Below are positions 23,546 through 31,534 of a stretch of DNA of 31,537 bases, piece after piece. Below the pieces are notes generated by a model. It ran no database searches, had not been told where the DNA came from, and was given only the letters and a program-made list of their open reading frames with translations. The position numbers and the translations under genes are program-made. Within the stretch, counting starts at the first letter, position 1. Each line of letters starts with the position of its first letter. This DNA is from Aphodousia faecalis (GTDB lineage Bacteria > Pseudomonadota > Gammaproteobacteria > Burkholderiales > Burkholderiaceae_F), in assembly GCA_018712705.1 (NCBI GenBank), contig DVGM01000035.1:1-31537 (forward strand). Direction: 5' to 3'.

Positions 23546-23635
23546 ACCGGATAGGTGAATTCTGAACGTCAAAGGCAGAAGGCCAGATGACTTTCATAAC
23601 ACTGTGACCCGGACAAAATTACTGTCCTATCCGGT
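23546..23635. repeat. Perfect 10-bp inverted repeat 70 bases apart
   Basis: ACCGGATAGG (23546-23555) and CCTATCCGGT (23626-23635) are exact reverse complements. The right copy is preceded by GGACA-AAATTAC-TGTCC (23611-23627), a second small hairpin. The stretch lies between arsR and rlmB and contains no gene. It may be the two ends of a deleted or miniature mobile element, or a complex hairpin; no target duplication or transposase is visible. Confidence 0.6.
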
Positions 23636-23652
23636 TTAGGAAAAATTCGGAA

Positions 23653-24405
23653 TTATCGACCGTTTTTCAAATAACGTTGACGCACGCTTTCAAAAAGACA
23701 GATACCCGTGGCAACGGAGACATTCAGACTTTCCACAGAACCCGTTAAAGGAATCTTGGCCAAATCGTCACAGCGTTTGCGGGTTAACTGACGCAAGCCA
23801 GGACCTTCGGCGCCCATCACCCAAGCAAAAGCGCCGGTCTGATCAAAGTCATAAATTGTCTTTGTGGCTTCGCCTGCTGCGCCCACGACCGTCACACCGG
23901 CATCGCGCAATTCGACAATGGCACTGGCCAAATTCGTCACGGTCACAACAGGAACCGTTTCGGCAGCGCCTGCCGCCGCCTTTGCCGCCGCCGGCGTTAC
24001 GGTTGCCGAGCGGTCTTTCGGAATAATCACGGCATGAACGCCGGCCGCATCCGCAGAGCGTAAACAAGCTCCGAAATTTCTCGGATCCGTAATGCCATCC
24101 AAAATTAAAAAGAGAGAGTCCTGACGAATCTCATCCATCAATTCATCAAATGTCAGGCTCACTTCCAAAGGTTTGGCCATGGCCACGATACCCTGATGGG
24201 GAATGTCTCCGGAGACCATGCCGTTTAAGCGGTCGTGACCGGCTTGCATGACGCGCACACCCAAACTTTCCAGTTCAGCGCGCATCTGACTCATGCGCTT
24301 GTCACGTCTTTGCGGATCAACATATACACAAACGATTGAATCCGGATCTTTTCTCAGGCGGGCCCCCACAGCGTGAAACCCTGCCAAAATAATGTTTTTT
24401 GCCAT
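23653..24405 (-). CDS. rlmB: 23S rRNA 2-prime-O-methyltransferase RlmB (TrmH/SpoU family)
   Basis: This 250-residue protein has an N-terminal substrate-binding domain (IILAGFHAVGARLR, GIVAMAKP) and a C-terminal SPOUT knot domain. The knot motifs are LILDGITDPRNFGACLRSADAAG, WVMGAEGPGLR and IPLTGSVESLNVSVATGI. RlmB methylates the ribose of the conserved guanosine in the 23S peptidyl-transferase region (G2251 in E. coli). It lies 44 bases after rnr on the same strand, the arrangement known from E. coli and many proteobacteria, so the two are likely co-transcribed. Confidence 0.95.
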   Translation of the reverse strand: MAKNIILAGFHAVGARLRKDPDSIVCVYVDPQRRDKRMSQMRAELESLGVRVMQAGHDRLNGMVSGDIPHQGIVAMAKPLEVSLTFDELMDEIRQDSLFLILDGITDPRNFGACLRSADAAGVHAVIIPKDRSATVTPAAAKAAAGAAETVPVVTVTNLASAIVELRDAGVTVVGAAGEATKTIYDFDQTGAFAWVMGAEGPGLRQLTRKRCDDLAKIPLTGSVESLNVSVATGICLFESVRQRYLKNGR

Positions 24406-24449
24406 ATAAAAATTAAACTACTTTTATTAATAAAACCTGCTCATTGTAA

Positions 24450-26861
24450 TCAATGACGCGAGCGACTGATACGAAAATCAATACGTCTGCGATCTTCATC
24501 GACTTCAATCAAACTCACTGTCACTACGTCACCTACGGCATACACCTCTCCAAACGATTGCCCCTGCAGAGTGCCTTCCGGTGTGTAGACGTAGTAGTCA
24601 AAGCCGATGTTGGAAATATGCACAAAGCCTTCAACAAAAATTTCCTGAAGCTGCACATACAAACCAAATGAAGTAATCGCCGTAATTCTCGCTTTAAATT
24701 TTTGTTTATCCGAAGCAATGGTCTTCATATACCGGCACTTAAGCCAAGCGGTGACATCTCGGCTCGCATCATCGGCCCGTCGCTCGCAGGCGCTCGTGAT
24801 CTTGCCAAGTTCCACCCAGGCACCGCGGGACGGATCCGTTGCCCCAACCTCTGTTTTTTCAGGTTGCGGCATCGCCAATAGCGTGCGCTTTAAGTTCATA
24901 CCGCTTAAGCTATTGAGCACCGAAGTACTGCCCGGATAGACTGTCGGTCTGTAAGTACGCCTAGAGAGAATACCCCGAATTGTCCGATGAACCAAAAGGT
25001 CCGGATAGCGTCGGATAGGCGAAGTAAAGTGCGTGTAACCCTCGTAACCTAAACCATAATGGCCGATATTGTCCGGAGAATAAACAGCGCGCTGCATCGA
25101 GCGCAAAAGCTCCGTTTGAATGACATCACTATAGGGTTTGCCTTCAACGGCTTCAACCACCTTTTCATAATCGGCCGCTGTTGGCTTATTGCCTCCCAAT
25201 AGCGTTAGCCCGAAGCCTGAAAGTGTGCGGCGCAATTCCAGCAGCTTATCAACCGAGGGCGAATCATGCACACGGTATAAACTCAGCTTTTTATGGCGTC
25301 CTATAAAATCAGCCGCGCAGGTATTGGCTGCCAACATGCACTCTTCGATCAGTCGGTGCGCATCGTTTGATTCCCGAGCAACAATGGCAACAATGTTGCC
25401 CTTTTCATCGGTCTTAACCAATGTCTCCTGTGTTGCAAAATCAATGGCGCCACGGATGCTGCGTGCCCGCCTAAGGACTTTATAGAGATCATATAAAGTA
25501 TCAAGCCCTGTCCTTACCACCTGCGGCACTTCTTCATCCGTCACAGCTTCGTTAGAAAGGTATTTCCACGCATTGGTGTAGGTCAAACGGGCGTGAGAAT
25601 GGATAACGGCCGGATAGAACTGATAAGCCTTCACCGTTCCGAGCGAATCAATAACCATGTCACAAACCATGGACAAGCGATCAACTCCCGGATTTAATGA
25701 GCAAAGACCATTGCAGAGCTTTTCAGGCAACATCGGAATCACTCGGCGCGGGAAGTAAACCGAGGTGCTTCTGAGCTGGGCGTCACGGTCGATATCTGAA
25801 TTGGGCTTGACGTAGTAGCTCACGTCGGCAATAGCCACGAGCAATCGATAAGCGCCATTGCCTTCGGCCTGAGCGTACACCGCATCGTCAAAGTCTCTCG
25901 CGTCTTCACCGTCAATGGTGCAAAACGGAACGTCACGCAAATCCACCCGGCGGGCTCTGTCTTTCGCTAATACCTTATTAGGCAATTTTTCGGCTTCAAG
26001 AACAGTTGCCGGAGAAAATTCGTGCGGAAGGTTAAATTGACGGACGGCCAATTCGATTTCTAAATCCGCATCGCTGTCCACTTCAAGTTCACGATCCATG
26101 CGAACGTAGACTCGAGGGTCATCTTTAGAGGGGTAACGGTCAATGACGGCGATCGCCTTTTTATCAACCCAAGACTCTAAAACCGTTTCAGGATCTAAAA
26201 ACTTCACACTCAAATTGCAAAGTCTCGGATCGTATTTTTTAAAGTGATAAGTCACCTTGCCGTGTTTAGAGGTTGTTTTTTTAACTTCACCCACAATTTC
26301 GGCGATAGAATGCTCAACAACTTCAGTGACATTGGCGTAAAGGTAAGGATCATCCCAAGGCTCGGCAGAGTGTGCAGAGCGGAAAGTCACAGCGTCACCG
26401 GGCAAATACAGTTTGGCCGACTCCTGAGCAATGGAAAAACGCTCACCTGTATCATCATCGACTACGTAAGGTGTGCTTTGCGCGGGCGATACAACAATCC
26501 CCGTGTGTTCCTTTTTAGCTTTATGAGTAAAACACTTTTTCTGGGAATCAAACCGCACACGGCTATCCCCCATCAAGCGGTCCAACACCTGAGCAAAGAG
26601 ACCTTCATTTAATTTTCTGTATTGACGCGACAAAAGCACATACAGCTCTGACGTATCCAGATCCGCCGCCGATTGGTTAAGAATTTCAACAGCCTTTTGG
26701 ACAAGCTCGGTGATGACGTAATTTTTTACCCGTCCTTGAGAGCCTTTTGATTTCTTAGAAGAAGCTCTTTTTTCTTTAACGATTTTAGGACGCGGGGTTT
26801 TCTTTAAATTTGGCAACTTCGTTTCTCTTTCGTATATAATTGCGATTCTTGTTTCAGGCAT
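24450..26861 (-). CDS. rnr: Ribonuclease R (VacB)
   Basis: This 803-residue exoribonuclease has, in order, a basic Lys-rich N-terminus, a winged-helix segment, cold-shock domains (GIVVSPAQSTPYVV), the RNB catalytic domain and a C-terminal S1 domain (KFKARITAITSFGLYVQLQE). The RNB domain carries CTIDGEDARDFDDAV with its Asp cluster, YFPRRVIPMLPEKLCNGLCS and HFTSPIRRYPDL. It degrades structured RNA 3-prime to 5-prime. An apparent extension to 26963 is a translated tRNA gene and is rejected. The start is uncertain: ATG at 26861 has only a modest AGG, and a TTG at 26816 would give MPNLKKTPRPK. The ATG would place codons over the divergent tRNA promoter. Confidence 0.94.
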   Translation of the reverse strand: MPETRIAIIYERETKLPNLKKTPRPKIVKEKRASSKKSKGSQGRVKNYVITELVQKAVEILNQSAADLDTSELYVLLSRQYRKLNEGLFAQVLDRLMGDSRVRFDSQKKCFTHKAKKEHTGIVVSPAQSTPYVVDDDTGERFSIAQESAKLYLPGDAVTFRSAHSAEPWDDPYLYANVTEVVEHSIAEIVGEVKKTTSKHGKVTYHFKKYDPRLCNLSVKFLDPETVLESWVDKKAIAVIDRYPSKDDPRVYVRMDRELEVDSDADLEIELAVRQFNLPHEFSPATVLEAEKLPNKVLAKDRARRVDLRDVPFCTIDGEDARDFDDAVYAQAEGNGAYRLLVAIADVSYYVKPNSDIDRDAQLRSTSVYFPRRVIPMLPEKLCNGLCSLNPGVDRLSMVCDMVIDSLGTVKAYQFYPAVIHSHARLTYTNAWKYLSNEAVTDEEVPQVVRTGLDTLYDLYKVLRRARSIRGAIDFATQETLVKTDEKGNIVAIVARESNDAHRLIEECMLAANTCAADFIGRHKKLSLYRVHDSPSVDKLLELRRTLSGFGLTLLGGNKPTAADYEKVVEAVEGKPYSDVIQTELLRSMQRAVYSPDNIGHYGLGYEGYTHFTSPIRRYPDLLVHRTIRGILSRRTYRPTVYPGSTSVLNSLSGMNLKRTLLAMPQPEKTEVGATDPSRGAWVELGKITSACERRADDASRDVTAWLKCRYMKTIASDKQKFKARITAITSFGLYVQLQEIFVEGFVHISNIGFDYYVYTPEGTLQGQSFGEVYAVGDVVTVSLIEVDEDRRRIDFRISRSRH
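26813..26840 (+). promoter_or_regulatory. Probable promoter of the tRNA-Leu gene
   Basis: TTGGCA (about 26812-26817) and TATATAAT (26833-26840) are arranged as a sigma70 promoter with about 17 bases between -35 and the TATATA form of the -10. The tRNA begins about 38 bases downstream. It overlaps the 5-prime end of rnr on the other strand. Confidence 0.6.
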
Positions 26862-26870
26862 TATGCCTGA
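26854..26870. repeat. 17-bp perfect palindrome between rnr and tRNA-Leu
   Basis: TCAGGCAT-T-ATGCCTGA is an exact 8-bp inverted repeat around one base. It covers the presumed rnr start codon and lies just before the tRNA 5-prime end. It could be an operator or a processing hairpin in the tRNA leader. Confidence 0.6.
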
Positions 26871-26877
26871 TCCATAA

Positions 26878-26962
26878 GCCCGGGTGGCGAAATTGGTAGA
26901 CGCACCAGCTTCAGGTGCTGGCGTTGCGAGACGTATCGGTTCGAGTCCGATCCCGGGCACCA
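26878..26962 (+). tRNA. tRNA-Leu, anticodon CAG
   Basis: This 85-base tRNA with encoded CCA has acceptor stem GCCCGGG/CCCGGGC (26878-26884 with 26952-26958), discriminator A26959 and CCA 26960-26962. The D arm is GGCGAAATTGGTAGAC, the anticodon stem is CCAGC/GCTGG with loop TTCAGGT (anticodon CAG, reading CUG), and the T arm is ATCGG-TTCGAGT-CCGAT. The long variable arm (CGTTGCGAGACG region) is the class II mark of Leu. A strong terminator follows directly. Confidence 0.97.
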
Positions 26963-26963
26963 A

Positions 26964-27008
26964 AAACGCTTAAATAATCACGGAAAATGGTTATTTAAGC
27001 GTTTTTCT
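26964..27008 (+). terminator. Strong terminator after tRNA-Leu
   Basis: AAAACGCTTAAATAA and TTATTTAAGCGTTTT form a long perfect stem with a loop of about 13 bases, ending in a T-rich tract. It starts directly after the CCA end. The A-rich left arm makes it usable on either strand. Confidence 0.93.
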
Positions 27009-27249
27009 TTTTGTCCCTTCAATCACGCCTGTCGTATTTTCTCTACCTGCGTTTCTTAGTATATCGGAGAATTGTGACAGAACAACAAAATATTCCTGAT
27101 CGGAAAATACTCGTGACTTACTATCCTCTTTCCAGTGCTTTCTTAACCAAAGCTTTCAAGTCAATCCGATTATTCACAGTAATTAGAAAACAAACGGCTT
27201 TAATATGTTAATAGAATTTATCTAATATTAATTTAATATTATATTAATT

Positions 27250-28213
27250 TTATTTTGATTGGCGCCTTTCCAAAACCTCCAATTGTTTCTTCTGAATCGC
27301 AGCCTGCTCTTTCGCGCTAACGCTGTGAGTAACCAAATACACACCGACAAAAATAAAGACAACGGCAAACGCTTTTGACCATGACAGAGAATCCAGTCCC
27401 ATCGCAACAGCTGCTAAGCATCCTACAACGGGCTGTACATAGTTATACATGGCTGCAACGGTAGGCTTTAGATTTCGCTGCCCAACGACAATCAAGAGAT
27501 AAGAGAAAAAGGTACCGCCGACTACCACATAGGCGACACTTAGCCATTCGTTTAGGCTAAGAGAAAACCAAGGAGTCGAGGTTAATGATGAAAATGAAAA
27601 CGGAAAAATACAAAGTGAAGCGAATGTAAACATCCACTTCATCGTTGTAAATAGGTTGTAGCGAGTCACCAAATCTTTAAAGCGCACAACGTAAAAAGCA
27701 AAACTCAATTGGGCGCTGGCTACGAGCAAATCGCCCCAAATATTACTTTCGATAGCGGGATTAGCCGCGACATCCGTTTTGGACATAATAAGCGTCAAAG
27801 CACCGACAGCTCCCATCAGAATGCCAACGAGCTTTTTCAAAGTGATCGGATCTTTCAAGACAATCGCGGCGAGCACCATCGCCCACAAGGGCATCGTCGA
27901 AGTCAGAATGGTGGCATTACCCGGTGTCGTCAGACCAACGCCAAAAACATAACTGCCCTGATTAAAAATAATGGCGAAAAGGCTTGCCAAAAAAAAGTCT
28001 GAATAAGTCCGCTTTAGCTACCTTTTCATACTGTGCAAAAAAGGACGCGAGCCAAAACAAAACCGCCGCCCCGAAAATTCTTAAGTCGGTTAAAACAAGC
28101 GGCGTCACCAGGCCTCCGACCATCACCACTTTGGCAATCGGCGCCATCATGCCCCAAATAATATTGGCGCCTGCCGCACAACTGTGTCCTAAAAGAGCCG
28201 ACTGTCTGATCAT
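27250..28213 (-). pseudogene. EamA/DMT-family transporter, frameshifted at a homopolymer
   Basis: The protein would be about 320 residues with ten helices, but it is read in two frames. The first part (28213 to about 27990) reads MIRQSALLGHSCAAGANIIWGMMAPIAK and continues to KADLFRLF. The second (about 27990 to 27250) reads LASLFAIIFNQGSYVFG and continues through the second EamA domain to ERRQSK. The break falls in a run of eight A on the plus strand (27989-27996). One more T on the coding strand, or two fewer, restores a single EamA protein. It may be a true frameshift, slippage or an assembly error. The product would export a metabolite or amino acid across the inner membrane. It is divergent from the second EamA gene. 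Confidence 0.85.
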
Positions 28214-28403
28214 GAAAGACCTGCCTTTCTTTTTGTTTTCTTTTCGAAGAAGCCAAAATTATAGAGAGGCTATTCTGTGCTGAAAGAAGAAATCCGCCTG
28301 AAACTAACTAAAACATCCGAGCAAACACTACCTTTCGGTAAAGACATAACAGGCATACAATGTCAGGACTTAACTGCGCAAAAAAGAAAAGGATTCTTTA
28401 TTT

Positions 28404-29300
28404 ATGATGAAACAATCGCTTTGGGCGCTGGCGGCGGCCGCCTGTTTTTCCTTTATGGCGGTTTTTGTAAAACTCTGCAGCGGCCATTTCGGATCCCTTG
28501 AACTCGTGTTCTACCGGTCGCTCATCGGCATTGTCACCATTTCCATGTTTGTGCGCTCACAGGGCCTGTCGCTTCGTACGGAACATTTAGGCGGACACAT
28601 CAAACGCGCAGTCTTAGGCACTATTTCTGTCGGTCTGTGGTTCTTCACCATCGGCGAAATGCCGCTTGGCACCAACATGACCTTGATCTACACCACCCCG
28701 CTATTTATGGCGGCCAATTTCATCATTCTGGCTTTTATTAAAAAGGAATCAGCTCCCTGGGGTGTTATTCTGGCTATCCTTTTTGGCTTTGCGGGTGTCT
28801 CCACCGTGCTTCAGCCCACCTTTGATGAAGGCTACCTCATCCCCGCTTTGATTTGTCTTTTTGTTGCCTTCATCGACTTGGTTGTTTACTGGCAAATTAA
28901 AGAATTGGGGAATCTCAAGGAGCCTTCCTGGCGCATCGTGTTTTACTTTTCCATGTTCGGCGCGGTCTTCGGCGTATTGGGAAGTTACATTTTTGAAGAC
29001 GGCATGCATATGCCGACGCTGGAGTCCGGCGCCTACTTGGTCGGCATGGGCATCTGCGCTACCCTGGGCCAAATCTGCACCACTCGCTCTTACGCTTACG
29101 GCAACATGCTCTTGAGTTCTTGCCTTGGCTTTTCCGCCATTCCCTTCTCGGCCCTGGTCAGTTTCGCTCTCTTTAGTGAAACGGTCACCATGTTGGGCTT
29201 AGTCGGCATGGCCATGATTATTATTTCCGGCGTTTGCGCTACTATTTACACTAAACGGACGGAAGCGGCGAATAAAGCTCGCGAGGCCGCTGCTTCTTAA
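28404..29300 (+). CDS. EamA/DMT-family transporter, intact
   Basis: This 298-residue protein has ten hydrophobic helices in two EamA repeats (for example LELVFYRSLIGIVTISMF, MTLIYTTPLFMAANFII, YAYGNMLLSSCLGFSAIPFSAL). It ends in a charged tail. The family exports amino acids, nucleosides or other metabolites; the substrate is unknown. AAAGGA (28388-28393) lies upstream of tandem ATGs at 28404 and 28407. A possible promoter is TTTCGG and TACAAT 17 bases apart about 50 bases upstream. The sequence differs from the frameshifted transporter next to it, so they are not tandem copies. Confidence 0.9.
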   Translation: MMKQSLWALAAAACFSFMAVFVKLCSGHFGSLELVFYRSLIGIVTISMFVRSQGLSLRTEHLGGHIKRAVLGTISVGLWFFTIGEMPLGTNMTLIYTTPLFMAANFIILAFIKKESAPWGVILAILFGFAGVSTVLQPTFDEGYLIPALICLFVAFIDLVVYWQIKELGNLKEPSWRIVFYFSMFGAVFGVLGSYIFEDGMHMPTLESGAYLVGMGICATLGQICTTRSYAYGNMLLSSCLGFSAIPFSALVSFALFSETVTMLGLVGMAMIIISGVCATIYTKRTEAANKAREAAAS

Positions 29301-29327
29301 ACTTTTCTATCAATCATGAGGTTAAAA

Positions 29328-29666
29328 ATGGATAAGAAAGAACCCCAAAAAGAACAAACCGTCCAACAACAGGAACCGAACGTTTGGGTTTGTGACGCTG
29401 TGGCTGTCACGCACTGCGATGTGAGCGACAAGGGTGTGGTTTATACAGTGACCTGGACAGACTTCATGGGCCTGCAACACTCCGCCAAGGTTAAGCGCGA
29501 AGACTGCTATTTTGACTTTACGAATGTTTTAAAGACGCTGGTCAAGGGCGGCTATCGCTACAACACCATGATTGCCCAAGCTCCGGCTATCATTCAACAA
29601 CGCCTCACGGCTTTCCGTCCGACACAAGAAAGCGTGAAAAAAGCCATTGAAGCGATGAAGAAATAA
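29328..29666 (+). CDS. Small conserved-looking protein, unknown function
   Basis: This 112-residue soluble protein has a Gln/Glu/Lys-rich N-terminus (MDKKEPQKEQTVQQQEPN). A compact domain follows with VWVCDAVAVTHCDVSDKGVVYTVTWTDFMGLQHSAKVKREDCYFDF and a helical tail ending EAMKK. I recognise no family. The ATG at 29328 is chosen because GAGG (29318-29321) lies 6 bases before it; an in-frame ATG at 29316 would contain that site. It lies 27 bases after the EamA gene and ends at a strong terminator, so it probably shares that transcript. Confidence 0.75.
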   Translation: MDKKEPQKEQTVQQQEPNVWVCDAVAVTHCDVSDKGVVYTVTWTDFMGLQHSAKVKREDCYFDFTNVLKTLVKGGYRYNTMIAQAPAIIQQRLTAFRPTQESVKKAIEAMKK

Positions 29667-29694
29667 TCACAAAAGCTCTTAACGTTTTGTGCCC

Positions 29695-29724
29695 AGGCGA
29701 AGTCATCAAGGCTTCGCCTTTTTT
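29695..29724 (+). terminator. Rho-independent terminator
   Basis: AGGCGAAG (29695-29702) and CTTCGCCT (29712-29719) form a perfect 8-bp stem followed by TTTTT. It ends the EamA/small-protein transcript. Confidence 0.93.
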
Positions 29725-29883
29725 GTCTATTTAGGGTTCAATTCTTATCTTCATTAGTGAAAAACACATAGATAACGATAAATTTTCAACCTTAATTACC
29801 GCTTTTTACTTAGAAAATTCAATCACGCACTTCACAAGCCTAATTTATATTGGAGAAAGTAAACTTTTATGAAAGGAATGCCG

Positions 29884-31086
29884 ATGAATGAATCCATTTT
29901 TTCGACCGTGACTGCGGTTCCTGACGATCCTATCTTAAGTCTCACGGGTAAATTCCTTGCCGATCCCCGTGACTGTAAAGTCAATCTCGGGGTCGGGATG
30001 TACTTGGATGAAAACGGTGTCACCCCGGTTCTGGATGTTGTACGTGAAGCTGAATTGGCTATTACCGAAGAACACCGCCCTCATACCTACATTCCTCAAA
30101 CAGGTCTTCCCCTCTACGACCGATTGGTTCAGGAACTGATTTTTGGAAAAGAAAGCGAAATTGTTTCCTCCAAACGCGCCTGTACCGTACAAACGTTGGG
30201 CGGTACCGGAGCTCTAAAGCTCGGCGTTGATTTGATGCATTGGGCCTGCGGTCTTAATGTTGGAGCGACTTCAAAGCCCACCTGGACTAACCATAATGAC
30301 ATTCTTCGCCTAGCCGGCTATTCCGTGACGGGGTACCGCTATTACGATGCTTCCAGCAATAGCGTGGACTTCTGTGCAATGACTGAAGACCTGAAAGCCT
30401 TGCCTGAAAAAACGCTCGTTATTTTGCATGCCTGCTGCCACAACCCAACGGGCTATGACTTGTCTGTTGATCAATGGATGGAGGTCATTGACATTTGCCG
30501 CACCCGTCACCTGATTCCGTTTTTGGACATGGCCTATCAGGGATTTAAAAAAGGCTTGGACGAGGATGCTCAAACCATCCGCCTTTTTGCGGACTCAGGA
30601 CTTAATTTCCTGGCGGCTTCCTCCTTTTCTAAATCCTTTAATCTTTATGGAGAAAGAATCGGCGCTTTGACGGTTGTGACGCAATCTGAGGATGAAGCAC
30701 AACGGGTCACTACTCATCTTAAAACCTGTGCGCGGGCGAATTACTCCAATCCGCCGACGTTCGGAGGTCGTATTGTGGAAAGCGTCCTGGCTGATCCGGA
30801 AAAGTTTAAGCGTTGGGAATCAGAACTGGCCGGTATGCGAAACCGCATTCTTGCGATGCGCCAAGCTTTAGCCGATGAAATGAAAGCTATTGGTGCCAAA
30901 AGAGATTTCTCATTTGTGACGCAACAAGCCGGTATGTTCTCGTTTACCGGATTGACGCCCGAACAAGTCGATCGTCTTGCCACTGAATTTGGCATTTATG
31001 CGGTGAGAAACGGACGAATCTGCGTTTGTGGGTTAAATGAAAAGAATGTGAAGTACGTGGCAAACAGTTTTGCTTCTGTTCTCTAA
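29884..31086 (+). CDS. Class I aspartate/aromatic aminotransferase (AspC/TyrB type)
   Basis: This 400-residue PLP enzyme follows the AspC/TyrB layout: VPDDPILSLTGKFLAD, VNLGVGMYLDENG, TLGGTGALKLG, PTWTNHNDIL, HNPTGYDLS, and SFSKSFNLYGERIGAL with the PLP Lys250. The substrate-binding Arg lies in GRICVCGL near the C-terminus. It transfers amino groups between aspartate or aromatic amino acids and 2-oxoglutarate. The sequence alone does not settle which substrate is preferred. I start at 29884 because AAAGGA lies 6 bases upstream and the N-terminus then matches AspC length; 29869 is the alternative. It is transcribed alone, between two terminators. Confidence 0.92.
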   Translation: MNESIFSTVTAVPDDPILSLTGKFLADPRDCKVNLGVGMYLDENGVTPVLDVVREAELAITEEHRPHTYIPQTGLPLYDRLVQELIFGKESEIVSSKRACTVQTLGGTGALKLGVDLMHWACGLNVGATSKPTWTNHNDILRLAGYSVTGYRYYDASSNSVDFCAMTEDLKALPEKTLVILHACCHNPTGYDLSVDQWMEVIDICRTRHLIPFLDMAYQGFKKGLDEDAQTIRLFADSGLNFLAASSFSKSFNLYGERIGALTVVTQSEDEAQRVTTHLKTCARANYSNPPTFGGRIVESVLADPEKFKRWESELAGMRNRILAMRQALADEMKAIGAKRDFSFVTQQAGMFSFTGLTPEQVDRLATEFGIYAVRNGRICVCGLNEKNVKYVANSFASVL

Positions 31087-31111
31087 ATAGTCATCATTCA
31101 GTCATTTTTTC

Positions 31112-31145
31112 AAATCGGCGATTTTCGGTTGAAAGTCGCCGATTT
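31112..31145. terminator. Terminator after the aminotransferase
   Basis: AAATCGGCGA (31112-31121) and TCGCCGATTT (31136-31145) form a perfect 10-bp stem with a 14-base loop. The right arm ends in a short T tract, and T-rich sequence also precedes the left arm. Confidence 0.88.
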
Positions 31146-31346
31146 TGCGTTTGATCAAAATTTAAAATTGTCGACTTTTTTTGTTATAAATAACTTTTTC
31201 GTTTTTTTATAGAAGAATCAAAATGTTACTGATTGGTAATGCAAAATCATTAAGGGTTAATACTAGACACCAATTTTCTTGATCGTCATTTTCTGTTTTG
31301 AGAAAATTTCAGGACTCAATTTTTTCAGTTATAGAGAGGAATAATT

Positions 31347-31469
31347 ATGCGATATGCCCCCCCCCAGAAAATCGCTTTATCTAAACAAATTAAGAAAAGT
31401 TTAATTGCTTCTGCTGTTTTGTGCCTATTTGCCTCTGGAACTGTTTTAGCAGCTTCTGGGGAGATTTGA
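31347..31469 (+). CDS. Short secretory-signal ORF with a C9 tract, possibly a broken surface protein
   Basis: AGAGAGGA (31332-31339) precedes the ATG at 31347 with good spacing. The 40-residue product reads MRYAPPQKIALSKQIKKSLI, followed by a hydrophobic core and a TVLAA cleavage site, which is a clear signal peptide. It stops at TGA (31467-31469) only about five residues later. Codons 4-7 lie in a run of nine C (31357-31365). Only multiples of three C keep the signal peptide in frame. It may be the remnant of an exported or autotransporter-like protein, a leader ORF, or a sequencing artefact. The next gene starts 65 bases after its stop. Confidence 0.55.
   Translation: MRYAPPQKIALSKQIKKSLIASAVLCLFASGTVLAASGEI
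31357..31365 (+). repeat. C9 homopolymer near a start codon
   Basis: Nine consecutive C begin 10 bases after the start of a secretory-signal ORF. Long C or G tracts at this position are classic slipped-strand phase-variation sites. With eight or ten C the frame stops before the signal peptide can be made. Confidence 0.85.
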
Positions 31470-31534
31470 ACTAAGGTCGCAGAAGCGGAATTTTGAATCG
31501 ATTCTTTACAATACAATTTAAAGGAAAGATTCAA

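Noticed and set aside
23353..23565. Plus-strand ORF across the arsR promoter
   Set aside because: It runs antisense through the ArsR 5-prime end, promoter and operator, and has no recognisable protein features.
26862..26963. N-terminal extension of RNase R by 34 codons
   Set aside because: The extension is the reverse complement of the tRNA-Leu gene and its leader; the residues are unlike any RNase R N-terminus.
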